Part shown: in pieces, positions 44,590 to 55,281 of the stretch
Layout of the letters: each line of letters opens with the position of its first letter
Position numbering within the stretch: the stretch's first letter is position 1
Origin: Plumapathes pennacea
Lineage: Eukaryota; Cnidaria; Anthozoa; Antipatharia; Myriopathidae
Assembly (NCBI GenBank): GCA_964036295.1
Contig: OZ038464.1
Span: 10,216,001-10,280,000 of the forward strand
Direction of reading: 5' to 3'
Length of the DNA stretch: 64,000 nucleotides
Notes under the pieces: generated by a model
What the model was told of the DNA's origin: nothing
Databases searched by the model: none
Seen by the model: only the letters and a program-made list of their open reading frames with translations
Program-made: the position numbers and the translations under genes

Positions 44590-45429
44590 GTGTATTTATC
44601 TTGCTCTAATACCTGAAGACATTTTCCTCTTGTGCTCATTTATCCACTGGTAAACTTTTGAGATGTCTAAGCTCCCCAGAACATCTTTGGAAAAACCTTT
44701 AAAGTGCCTGTAGACCCGTCCTTCCTTTTGTGAAAAGACCCCAAATTCAACCAGTTTCTTTGTCACCTCATCCAAGTCTCCTGTGGGTAAAATTCGGCCA
44801 TGTTTACCGGAACGAACCATTCAGTGTAGGTCTTGTTCTAGTTTGTCTAAGATAGTTCTTGATGATTTCTCTGCCCTGCAAATTCTTCTGACAGCCTTCT
44901 CACTGACACTGATCCCCAGGTTTCTTATCCCTTGCTTAATGAAATGATTGTGTTCTACATCCAGATCAAATAGAATATTTCTTCCCATACCACCATGGTT
45001 GTTCACTTACCTGTTCCAGGTGAAGCAGTGGGAATTCCTTGGGTTGAGGATGCCATGTACAAGGAATAGCTGGTACAAACTCTGAAGGGCATATTTGGTA
45101 CTGTGAGGATCATCCGTTTTGCACAAAAGCATGAAATACTTGTACTGACGAATGCTCCTCTCTGTCACCCTCTGCCACTGCATCTAAGAAATTCAAGAAG
45201 AAGAGGCCTGCTAGAAGAGCAGTGTTGTAATTGAACACATCACTGCAGCTTGAAGTGGGGGACCCTAGCTGGATGCTGGAATTGTAGTTCTCAGAGATGT
45301 TAAGTGGGGGATTATGACTACGTTCATGTCTCCTACGAGTCTTGCCATTGTAATTAAATGACTTTGAGCATCCTGGGAAGCGACATGGAAAACGCCCATC
45401 TGCATTGAGTTCTTGGTTGAGCAGTTCTT
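44590..45429 (-). pseudogene. DUF6589 gene, C-terminal part (downstream of the Gypsy insertion)
   Basis: Read on minus from the Gypsy edge: a C2H2-like finger (RFPCRFPGCSKSF, KTRRRHERSH, about 45400-45330); CSDVFNYNTALLAGLFFLNF; after a 2-base loss near 45190, IRQYKYFMLLCKTDD and STKYALQSLYQLFLVHGIL; an in-frame TAA near 45009; NNHGGMGRNILFDLDVEHNH; an in-frame TGA at 44821-44823; and a final SGKHGRILP, ISKVYQWINEHKR. The order matches the C-terminal half of DUF6589 proteins. It continues the exons at 49723-52672 and is separated from them by the Gypsy element. Confidence 0.75.
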
Positions 45430-45572
45430 TGTAACAATAAGTCCGAGTTCAGTGAAATAGGTCGGTCTTTAATTGTTGTATATCAGTGTACGGTCACAGG
45501 AGAACTGCCTATGTAGTTATTCATAATCGGGGGTGAATCATATTTCAGATCATGTGTGAGGCATCTCGTTAC
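45430..45572 (-). repeat. 3' LTR of the Gypsy element
   Basis: 143 bp. On the element strand it begins TGTAACGAGATGCC and ends CTTATTGTTACA, giving TG...CA ends. It is immediately preceded by the polypurine tract AAGGGGAAAGA (45573-45584). No second copy is in the window, so the call rests on termini and the tract. Confidence 0.7.
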
Positions 45573-45798
45573 ATCTTTCCCCTTATAAAGAACATGCAGA
45601 ACCGCGACGCCTAACAACACAATGCTAACAAAACAAATAGTACATATATTGTCACTGCGCATCTCTGCTGCATCACTGCTGCCTCCAAGAGTCTCCACCG
45701 TACTTGGTCATGAGTATGCAGTCTTAAAACAAACTATAAACGGTATAATTTTCTTAATGGACACTGTAGAGATAATTGGTGTGTCCTAGGTCAACGCC

Positions 45799-47870
45799 CT
45801 ACACTGACGATATTACGAAGTCCTTGTGCCACACGGGCTTCCGTTGCAGGCGGCTGGACCTGCGTGGGCCAGTGTTGTCTGGGTAGGGTGTGTCGCTAGT
45901 GCTCGGCCCATGGCTGGCGGAGAAAGGTCTGGCCTGCTCAGTGGTCGGTGGCTCGTTGGCTGGTGTACTGGGTTTGACACGCTCGTCCATGGTGGGTGTT
46001 GGTAAGACCTCCACAGCATCAGGTAGTTCGGGTACTGGCGGTTCCTTGGTTTTCAGGATGTGTCTGCGGTTGCGCCTATACTCCGTGTCGCCAACCTTCA
46101 CCATGTAGCTCCTGTTGTCGAGACTCTGGGTGCAGGTTCCAGGATGCCACGTGTCCTGGCCAGGCGGTTTCATTCGCACCGTTTCTCCGTTGAGGATAGG
46201 CTGCAAAGGCTTGGCCTTCTTGTTATAATAGTACTGCTGTCGCTGCTTGGCTCCGGTCAGTGCCCGAGCATCTCCATTGATGTCAAAACGGGGCTTTAAA
46301 AGGGTGCCTGCCATCGGTAGCAGTGTCTTACACCGGCGTCCCATGAGCCGCTGTGCTGGGCTTGTTCCTATTCCCTCGGTTGGGGTGTTGCGCCAGTCCA
46401 GTAGCGCCAAGAACTCGGACTGGCCAGAGGCTTTGCACTTGCGGAAGAGATTCTTTACGGTCTTAACAGCATTCTCGGCCTTGCCGTTTGACTGTGGGTA
46501 CCGAGGCGATGACGTCACGTGATCAAGGCCCCAGGTTCGCGCAAAAACTGAGAATTCCGCTGAGGAAAACTGGGGGCCATTGTCTGTTACTAGCACATCG
46601 GGAATCCCAAATCTTGCGAAAATTCCTTTGAGCTCCTTTATGACTGCCCTTGAGGTGAAAGATGTCAGACGCGCGACCTCTATGAAGTTGCTGAAATAGT
46701 CGGATACGACCAGCAAGGTACGACCGTCATGGTCGCACAGATCAGCGGCTACTTTTGACCAGGGTCTTGCGACAAACTCGTGTTGCTGGATGGGTTCCTG
46801 GCTCTGGGCACTGCGATGAGCCAAACAGACGTCACATTTGGCGATGAATTCTTTCAATTCAGTTTGCATCCTTGGCCAGTAGAGGCTTTCACGTGCTCGC
46901 CGGATGCAGGCCTCGATACCCATGTGAGAGGAATGGGTGGCTGTCATCAGTTCCTTGCGAAGTGCGACTGGAACAACCAGTTGGTGCCCTTTGAACACCA
47001 GTTCCTCTTGCACTGTGAGCTCATCACGTATATCAAAGTAAGGATACAGGCATTGTGGAACATCTGATCTGCTGTCAGGCCATCCCCGACGTATCACTGA
47101 CTGCAACTCTCGGAGGGTGGGGTCGTCAGTTGATGCATGCTTGATTTGCTGCCATCGAGCTTCACTTACGGGAAGGTACTCCTCGTGGTTGATCTCCTCC
47201 AGCTGGTGCATAAATTCCGACGCATTCACTTCGGGCAGAAAGGCCCTGCTTAGGGTGTCTGCGAGGAACATGTCCCGGCCCTTCTTGTACTTTAGCTCGA
47301 GATTGAACTTTTGGAGACGTAGCAGCATTCGCTGGAGACGCTGTGGTGCCGAGTTGAGCGGCTTACGTACGATGGCCTCCAAGGGCTTGTGATCCGTTTC
47401 GACGGTGATCCCATCTCTCCCGTATATGTATGTGTCGAACCTCTCACAAGCAAAAACTATGGCTAGGAGTTCCTTCTCTATTTGCGCGTAGCGTGTCTCG
47501 GCAGATGTGAGAGCCCTTGAGGCATATGCTACAGGCTGCCCATTCTGCAACAGCGCAGCTCCTAGCCCATATTGAGATGCGTCACACTGGAGTGTGACTT
47601 CATCATCCAGGTTGTAGTAGCGGAGAACAGGCGTGCGGGTAACTGCCTCCTTTAACTGGTTTAATGCTGTAACTTGCGCATTTTCCCAGCACCACTCGAC
47701 ATCCTCCTGTGTCAGCTCTCTTAAGGGTTTTGTCAGGTCCGACAGGTTGGGAAGAAATTTGCTCAGGTACTGAGCCAGGCCCAGTAGACGCTGAACTCCT
47801 GCTTTGTCTGTTGGGTCTGGCATCTCACGTATGGCCTTTACTTTGGCTGGGTCGACTCGCAGGCCCTCGC
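45799..47870 (-). pseudogene. Gypsy pol 3' part: RNase H and integrase
   Basis: A 674-codon open frame plus upstream continuation to about 47870. RNase H begins with LQCDASQYGLGAALLQ (first acidic residue) and includes YAQIEKELLAIVFACERF and TDHKPLEAIV; integrase has the zinc-binding H-x3-H ... C-x2-C (HSSHMGIEAC, AKCDVCLAHRS), catalytic Asp near AADLCDHDG, Asp in VTDNGPQFSS and Glu in NGKAENAVKTVK; a GPY/F-like stretch follows (SYMVKVGDTEYRRNRRHI). All integrase catalytic residues appear intact. The protein lacks a chromodomain. It is in a different frame from the upstream RT. Confidence 0.9.
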
Positions 47871-49722
47871 CGTCTGCCTTAGTACGAGCTTGTCAGCATT
47901 GAGCTTGAGCCCGCGCTCTTGACACCGCTGAAGGAAGGCAATCAAATTCTTGTCGTGGTCTTTCGTTGCTAGCTCGTAGGTTTCCCCGTAGCCAACAACG
48001 ACAAAGTCGTCAGCCACAACTTCTACGTAAGGCACCCCTTCAACTAGCTCATGCATTTTCCGCTGGAAGACTTCTGGGGCTGACCGGATCCCAAAAGGCA
48101 TGCGCTTCCAGCAATACCGGCCGAACGGGGTGTTGAAGGTCGTTAGGAAGGATGAGTCCTCGTCCAGTTTGACGTGCCAGAAGCCATTTCTCACGTCAAG
48201 TTTCGTGAATACTTTGGCTCCATGCAACCGCGTGGCCACATCCTCTATCGTGGGAAGTGGGTAGTGCTCCCTCTGAATGGCTTTGTTTAGGTCCTTGGGG
48301 TCCAGGCACAATCTCAGCTTTCCATTTTTCTTTGGGACGACAACCAAAGAGCTGACCCATGGCGTGGGCGTGGTTACGGTGGCAATGATGTCTTTTCCTA
48401 CCATGTCGTCCAGCTCCGATTTCAGGGGCTTTCTGAGTGCAACAGGCACCTTGCGTGGTGCGTGCTGTACGGGATTGATGGTCTGGTCAATCTTTATGCG
48501 GTACTCGCCATCCAGCTCACCAACGTCTTCTGAGAACACTTGGGGATACCGGCGCAGAAGGCTCTCTTTTGACATGCCAGCTTTAAAAGTGTCATCCTTG
48601 ACTGCATAAACGGTGGCGTTGCCTACCTTTGGCTTGTTAATGGCATCATTATCTGTGTACGTGATAATGTTCATGCCGATGCATGCCTTTCGCCCTAGGA
48701 TCGGGCGGATTTCGTCATTATCTACCAGCTTGCAGTCTAGCAGACACTTGAAACTGTCCCGCCACACTCTGATGATGACCTGTCCAACAACTGGAAGTTT
48801 TGAACCCCCATAGGCTGAGATGGCTGAGTTCACTGGTTTGACGTGTCGTAGGTCGGGATCTTTAGCTGCCTTCTTATACAGATGGACTGGGATGACATTA
48901 CACTGGGCGCCCGTGTCTGCTTGGAATCGTAGACAGTTTCCGGACTCCAGTCGAAGAGTCACAAATTGTGAATCATCTAGTGCGACAGCAGCGATGTCAT
49001 TGACGGTGTACATTTCCTTGGAGTCTGCTGCGGAATCGAATTCCTCGTCAACCACTCTTACACTTCGGTGTGTGTTTGTTTCGCTCCGTTTGTTGCTGCG
49101 GCACATGGAGGCGAAGTGGTTCATTTTCCCACACTCGTTGCATGTTTTGCCGCGGGCTATGCAGTTGTCTGCTCCGTGAAACCGACCCCAGTTCCCGCAG
49201 GCTTTCTTAGCGTCGTTGGCTTTATCTCTTTGGCCACGTGGGAATTTCCGGTTGAAATTTATGGCGCTCACTGTATCTCCTTGACTGACCTCTTTCATTT
49301 GGGCGGCCGTGCTCTCGGATGCACGGCAAATCTCGTCTGTTTTCTGAAGTGTAAGGTTTGCCTCTCTCAGCAGCCTTTCCCGAACCTTCGCGTCGCGGAT
49401 GCCAAACACCAAACGATCGCGTAATATTTCCTCGGGTGTGATCGATGCGAATTCACCACCTTCGGCGAGTTTCCTCAGAGCCGTCTTGTACTGGTCATAC
49501 GTCTCGCCGGCTTCTTGAGCGCGTTTGTTGAAGCGATACCGCTCGAACGGAACGTTTTTTCGAGGTTGGCAATACTCCTCAAATTTCTTTAGCACCGCGC
49601 CAATTTTGTCGTTGTCTGTCTCGTCGAATGTGGAGTATACGTCTCTTGCGTCTTCCCCAATGATCGTTAGTAGGGTAGCTACTTGCACTGGTTCAGTTTT
49701 CTCGTTACATTCTTCTCTCGTG
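47838..49722 (-). pseudogene. Gypsy gag-protease-RT 5' part
   Basis: A 616-codon frame. Gag begins mid-domain (VATLLTIIGEDARDVYS). Two zinc knuckles follow; the second, CNECGKMNHFASMC, is canonical and the first has Trp in place of its second Cys (CGNWGRFHGADNC). Protease has QADTGAQCNVIP. RT runs from VSSLVVVPKKNGKLRLC through TKLDVRNGFWH (first Asp) to VEVVADDFVVVGY (ADD box). The frame ends soon after NADKLVLRQT, where roughly 30 bases appear lost, shifting the frame into nonsense. 5' sequence of gag is absent. Confidence 0.88.
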
Positions 49723-52672
49723 GGATGTTATCATGGTGGCAATGGTAGCATTCATTATTGTCTGATCTACAACCATCTCCACAATCAGGGCAGCAGCTCT
49801 GTGGAGGAACTGCAACTTCTTAAGTTTGCTTTGAGTGTGGAGATCTTCAGGGATGGGGCATTGTGATGGATTGCCATTCTTGTCTTGTAACCTAAGCACT
49901 TTAAAGGAAGCTGCAAGCACACGAGCTGTCACTTCCAGAATCATGAAGTCCCTATTTGCCCGACAAGCAGAGTGTGGATCCTCTCGCATATTGCGACGGT
50001 TTATGACATTTTGGTCAGCAAACAAGGTACAATGGTCATCTGCTGAACTTGCAGAGTAGAAGCGTCTAAAAATATACAATAACACTGGAATATGTACTAA
50101 ACAATCGAGTATTTCACCCCTCCCATCCAAGGTGAATGAGCCATGCAATTTTTAGTGAGATATGACCTGACTCCCTGGAATTAATTTAGGGAAAGTAGAC
50201 TAGAATATATGATTCAGTTGTTGCATGCAGTTGATGGTGTAAAACTGACCTATCCGTGGAAGTATTTGAAGGTTTTTTGACTCCTTGGTCATTTACAGGA
50301 TATTTTAATAATTTTACATCAACCTTGTAAGCTTTTTAAACACTTGGTTCTTTAGTTTTACTTTTTGAGCTAGACACTAACTATACCTCAAGAAACTTGA
50401 GTCCTGTGTGCCAATCACCCATCTGGAGCATAAACCCTTCTAGTCGGTCCTCAGCTGTGTAGCCATTAGACAAAGAGTGAATGGAGTTAACAGCTCTTTC
50501 AACGGACAGTTGGTCTCCCACACACAGTTTGTTAACAAATTGTTTTTGGCCATTGGCACTAATTGTGAAGGGGAGGTATGACTGAAACTGTTTCAAGATC
50601 CCAATCATCTCTTCAGTGACATTCTCGTACTTGAAGAGTATTCCCAAAGGGACCTGGAATAGTTAATTCCCACAACAATTAAATACTAAAATCTTATTGG
50701 ACAGTCACAAGTCATGCACTTTATTTTTGCTGTATTGCTAGTGAGAACTTACAGTCTTACTATATAATGAACTGATTAGTCCCTTTTTCACTCCTGGAGA
50801 TCATCTTCATTTATTTTTTCAATCTCTCACCAGAGATATACTAATCATTCAATATGGAGAACCTTGCTGAGATAAAAGCTTTATAGAACTATCAATATAT
50901 TCTTACCACATTTGTACATCACTCATATTTTCATAAATAATTGGGAGATTATTGAACTCTGGAGTGAAGGGTTAATTAAAACAATATTATTGTAAACATA
51001 ATATATGTGGACCTAGTGATGGATTTAATACACAGAAACAATGGTATTCCAGGATATTGTTATGTACTCACTTTCTGCATATGCTGCATGTATATTAGTA
51101 GTATTATTAAGTGAAGTTGAGTATAATTATGTAAATGAATATTAAACAATGTGAAACTACATTTATTTGGTGACTATATGTGATCTCATTTTGCACATTT
51201 AGGTTGACTGGCAAGAATTGCACTAAAGCCTGAAAATCCCCTTCCAGTCCAGCTGGACATTGCTACTCGGAAACAGCTAATTAAATGTTAATTATGGGTC
51301 CATTTCAAACGTCAAACTTTTCATGTGCCAAATTCAGTCTTAGCTCAAAACAATGGCTGTTGCTAATTTGCATTGAGTTTGGCAAGCAGTGGTGCAACAT
51401 TTGAAACGGACCTTGTGTGCAAAAAAAGATGACATACTTAACTGATTTAGATTTCCTGGTCATCTCCTTGGAATACTTGTGCGGAACATGATAAATACAC
51501 ACATCCTTCAGAAAAGCAAAGGACTCTAGGTTCTCCACAAGCATTTTTGCAACAAGGACAATGTAGTTGTACCTCTGACACTTCTGATCTTGCATACTTG
51601 GAAGGAAATGGATGTTGGAGACAGAGAGCAAATCTTTTGGAGCACTGTTTGGTTTTGTATCGGACACTCGATTAACTGATGCTTTGTGGTTAACCCAGTG
51701 GTAATCAATGTTCTGCAAATTCTTAGACATTTGTTTCCTTTCAAGTTTTCCATCAATGTTGTCAAATTGAATGGCAAAACCAGTGGGTAAAATTGACTGT
51801 GCCTTACACAAATCGCCTCTTGCTTTGTTCAGATCTTGTGTGCATTCGTCTGTACACAAATGCCCTTCTGATTGGCAGATTCCTTGTAGATTGGTGACTG
51901 CCTCTTTTGCTTTTTCCACCCATTGTTGCTCTTCTGAGATATTTTTCTGCAGGGTATGCACTTCCTGGTCATGATTCTCCCCAAGTAAGTCAAACTTTGC
52001 ACGGATGCACACTAGAACAAGTGACTTTCAGCTTTGATAGTCTATCCATTGTTGCCTGGAAAAATATAAAACAGTATTATTTTACTAATCAGACTATTAG
52101 GAGTCAGTCAAGATTGATGTTGATAGTACGGTGTACTTAAATATTCTGATATAAAACTATCATGTTGATAACTCTGAACCTAAAAATAATGAGCGTACAT
52201 GTAGTATTTAAGTTACTCGATGAACATCAAGGCAACATATTTACTGACCAATTCTGTATCTTGATTACTAAATTGAATATGGTCAACAAATCGAGTTTCT
52301 GTTCTTGAGACAGAAATGTGGACACATGGACTGATTCAGTATTAACTGCATGAAATTTACTAATCTCTTGATATTAGCCACACCGAGAAAGTGATACTTT
52401 TTCAGAGAAGAATGAAATATATATATAATAATAATAATGACAACAACAATAATAATACGAAAAGGGTTGAAATATTTTCGATCCCTTTACCTCAGCACTC
52501 ACAGATGAAGTAAGAAAACAGAAAATGCCAGGCTTACCTCCAGAGATCTACTCTTAATTAGCACACCCAGGAGAGTTGCACAGCTGTTCATATCAGTATT
52601 CCTCTGCTTTAAGAGCACTGAGCCAGCAATTGCAACACTCGGTAGCCATCCTGGGCTACTTTCGGACGACTT
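49723..52672 (-). pseudogene. DUF6589 gene, upstream exons
   Basis: Four exon regions on minus: 52672-52538 (PGWLPSVAIAGSVLLKQRN, ending GTAAGCC); about 52060-51446 (charged coiled-coil-like, then FDNIDGKLERKQMSKNLQNI, YHWVNHKASVNRVS, QRYNYIVLVAKMLVENL, HVPHKYSKEM) with a frame change near 52015; 50647-50383 (GILFKYENVTEEMIGIL, CVGDQLSVERAVNSI, AEDRLEGFMLQMGDWHTG); and about 50120-49723 (FRRFYSASSADDHCTLFADQ, INRRNMREDPH). The conserved GDQLxxER, DRLEG and DWH motifs identify DUF6589. The function of this family is not established. The last exon is cut by the Gypsy element. The 50648-51445 and 52070-52537 gaps are intronic; the latter includes an AAT-rich microsatellite near 52420. Confidence 0.75.
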
Positions 52673-54085
52673 AATGATGAATGAATGAATGAAGTTTATT
52701 TAAACTCGGAATTCCATCAATAAAAATAAATTGCTTTTCAAGGAAGCCGAAATAAAGCTAACTGATTATGCAATATTAAAAACTATCTAAATACATTGTA
52801 CTACTTAACTTACTAAATAGAATAAGTAACATTATACTGCCAATATTATATCGCACAACCTAAATTCCTAGTGATAGGAAGATGAGAGAGCCTTTTTGGA
52901 CGACTTTAATGTTTGGTTGTCTTTCAGATTGTTTGCTAATCCATTCCAAAGTCTAGCGCCGCAGTACTTGAAACTTTTTTACCATATTCCGTTCTCGGTA
53001 GTGGAAGAGAAAGGTTTTGGTTCCTTCCTCTTAAGCTATAATTGAAGTTTTTGCTATAAGATTTAAACAGATCAGATAGGTAAGCTGGTGCTTTGTTATT
53101 AAGTATCTTGAACATAGCAACAGCTTTGTGTTCGTTGCATCTCTCAACTAGCGTATTCCAAGCTAGATCGGAACAGATTTCATGCAATCTGACTTCGTAC
53201 CCCTGATGAGTGATGACCCGGGCTGCACGATTCTGTAGTTTTTGCAGTCTTTCGGCTGACGTTTTAGGTAGTGTATCCCAGGCTACATCACAGTAGTCAA
53301 ATAAGGGGAGAATTAATGAGCGATATATAGCTACTGCGGTTTTGGTCGATATAAATGGTCTCAATTGGCGTAGACCCGCAATTGCTGAGGATATTTTCTT
53401 CGAGATATAATCTACGTGGTCAGCCCATTGTAAGCGCTCATAAATGTTGACTCCTACTGATTTAGCAGATTTCACCCTTTTTATTGGGATACCGTTCATT
53501 GAAATCTGTGGAGCACATGTAATTTTTCCAAGGTTTGAGTCAGATGCTATGAAAAGTTGTTCAGTCTTACTAACATTGAGACTTAAGTTGTTGGCTAGAA
53601 GCCAATCTCCAATACTGATAAGGTCACAGTCGATAGTGTTTATGATTTTGCTCAGTGATGACCCGGACGTGGTAATATTGGTGTCATCCGCGTACATTCT
53701 AGGTGTTGAATAATGAAGGGAGCAAGGGAGATTGTTTATATATAACAGAAAGAGCAGGGGACCAAGGATGGATCCTTGGGGGACCCCGCATGTTATCTTT
53801 CTGGGGGATGAGATTCTCCCGTTTACACAGCATAATTGTTCTCCATCTGTGAGATACGATTTGAACCATTTACAGGACCTATCTCCTACTCCATATAATG
53901 ATAACTTTTTGAGCAAGATGCTGTGATTGACCATGTCGAATGCTTTGGAAAGGTCCAAAAATATTAGAGTTAATCAGCCCTTTATCTAATTTTGAAAACC
54001 ATTCCGTTGTGGAGTCCAGTAAAGCATAAAGCGTGGAATGTAAAGGGCGAAATCCTGACTGATGCCTGTGAAGCGTTTACCTGAA
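52673..54085 (-). mobile_element. 5'-truncated CR1/L2-like LINE with RT
   Basis: RT from QSGFRPLHSTLYALLD (54060) through LDLSKAFDMVNHSILL (first Asp), CGVPQGSILGPLLFLLYINN, MYADDTNI (YADD box), to NRAARVITHQGYEVRLHEI. A 340-codon frame (53958-52936) is continuous; two frame changes exist, one near 53965 and one at an A-run near 52985, after which the expected end (LWNGLANNLKDNQT) is readable. Endonuclease and ORF1 are missing, the usual 5' truncation. The 3' end carries a short TGAA/TTCA repeat (52677-52697), typical of these LINEs, and abuts a DUF6589 exon. Confidence 0.88.
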
Positions 54086-54109
54086 TCTCACTAGGTGGTG
54101 TCTTGTACA

Positions 54110-54420
54110 GTTTAACACTTTTAGGGAGAATTCTTTGCCAGCTGTTTGCCACCTGCATTAATCAGTTGGCAGGTACCCTTGTTACTTATGCGTGAAATTT
54201 TGTATGGGCTAAACCACTGATCTTCCATTTTGTGGCCTGCTTTGGTCTTTTGCAGCAAGTTATTTTAAAGGACAAAGTCCCCAACTTTGTATGGGCACTT
54301 ATAACCACCTTTTCTCTTCTTATGCTCTTCCTTCTGTTTTTCTTTGGTTTTTTTGTCTTATGGTCAACTGTTTCAAACAGGGTCTCTTTCGTGTGACTAA
54401 TTTCTTCTAACCTATTCTTA
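54110..54420 (-). pseudogene. Integrase C-terminal fragment (Gypsy/KRBA2-like)
   Basis: Minus frames read KKRKGGYKCPYKVGDFVL and KMEDQWFSPYKISRISNKGT. This is the SH3-like tail found after integrase cores in Gypsy or GIN/KRBA2-like proteins. In-frame stops (for example after DFVL) show decay, and no core is adjacent. Confidence 0.5.
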
Positions 54421-55281
54421 CAATGATTTCACGTTCATGAGGGCTATTCTCTTCGCTGAATGTCTTTTGATTTTGCTTCAAGCGCTTTTTGTGCAGCTTT
54501 TCTAATGTATTACGATGATTTCGAGTTTGTGAGAGCTGTTCTTCTCTTCATAGAATGTCAGGAAGTAGAGCACTCACACAATCTGTCATTTCGAAATGAG
54601 GCATTTCCATGACTAAACAAAGAGAATCAGCAGCCCATCACCTTCACAATATGGACATGGGAGCCATTTATGGTTGTACTCACACATGTGCATAGTGTGA
54701 GATTGTTCTGTTGCTTAGAAACGAACTGCTTGGCTTCTGAGTGCGAACGGAAATGGAGACGCAAAGGTAAGTCTTCGGCCAAGAAAACAAAACGTTTTAT
54801 GTACAATTTACAAAATTAACTCCAGAATAGTGGGAGAACGCTTTAAAGTATTTTGCATATCCTAATATTCAGAAAGGCGAAAATCCTCACGGCATGAAAT
54901 GACTCGAAAATGACCGACTGTAGTCAAGTAGATTTTATGTTAAATATATGTACAGTAGTGTATTATAAATATTTTGCTTGCAATTTGAAAAGGGGCATTT
55001 ACTCACAGTCTTTGGAGGGTATTGAGCTTAGTCTGTTTATGTTCCAGGATTTCAAAAGTGCCTTTGCACACTTAATTCTCCTAATCAATTGTTTGGTATT
55101 TGCATCTGACATCATGTTGGACCACATTGGAGATTGGAAATCATGATCGATAAAAAAGGTTTCGCACTTTTTCAATTCATTTTCCAGAACATATTTCTGA
55201 CTCAGAACTTTCGTTTGGAGTAGCACAAGGCTATTCATATAGCGGTCTTATAAGTATTTGTCGTGAGGAGCAGTTTTTACT
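54421..55281. other. No recognised gene
   Basis: AT-rich interval; short ORFs at 54910-55146 and 54999-55238 overlap on opposite strands and show no domain. Confidence 0.35.

Larger units (their letters stand above)
45430..49722 (-). mobile_element. Ty3/Gypsy retrotransposon, 5'-truncated
   Basis: A gag-protease-RT-RNase H-integrase element on minus with a single recognisable LTR at its 3' end and a purine-rich tract next to it. The gag N-terminus and 5' LTR are missing: homology starts abruptly at about 49722 inside a DUF6589 exon. The reading frame is broken once, between RT and RNase H. Domain order and the lack of a chromodomain suggest a Mag-like clade. Confidence 0.88.

Noticed and set aside
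45890-49424. Plus-strand ORFs over the Gypsy element
   Set aside because: Antisense to recognised gag-pol domains.
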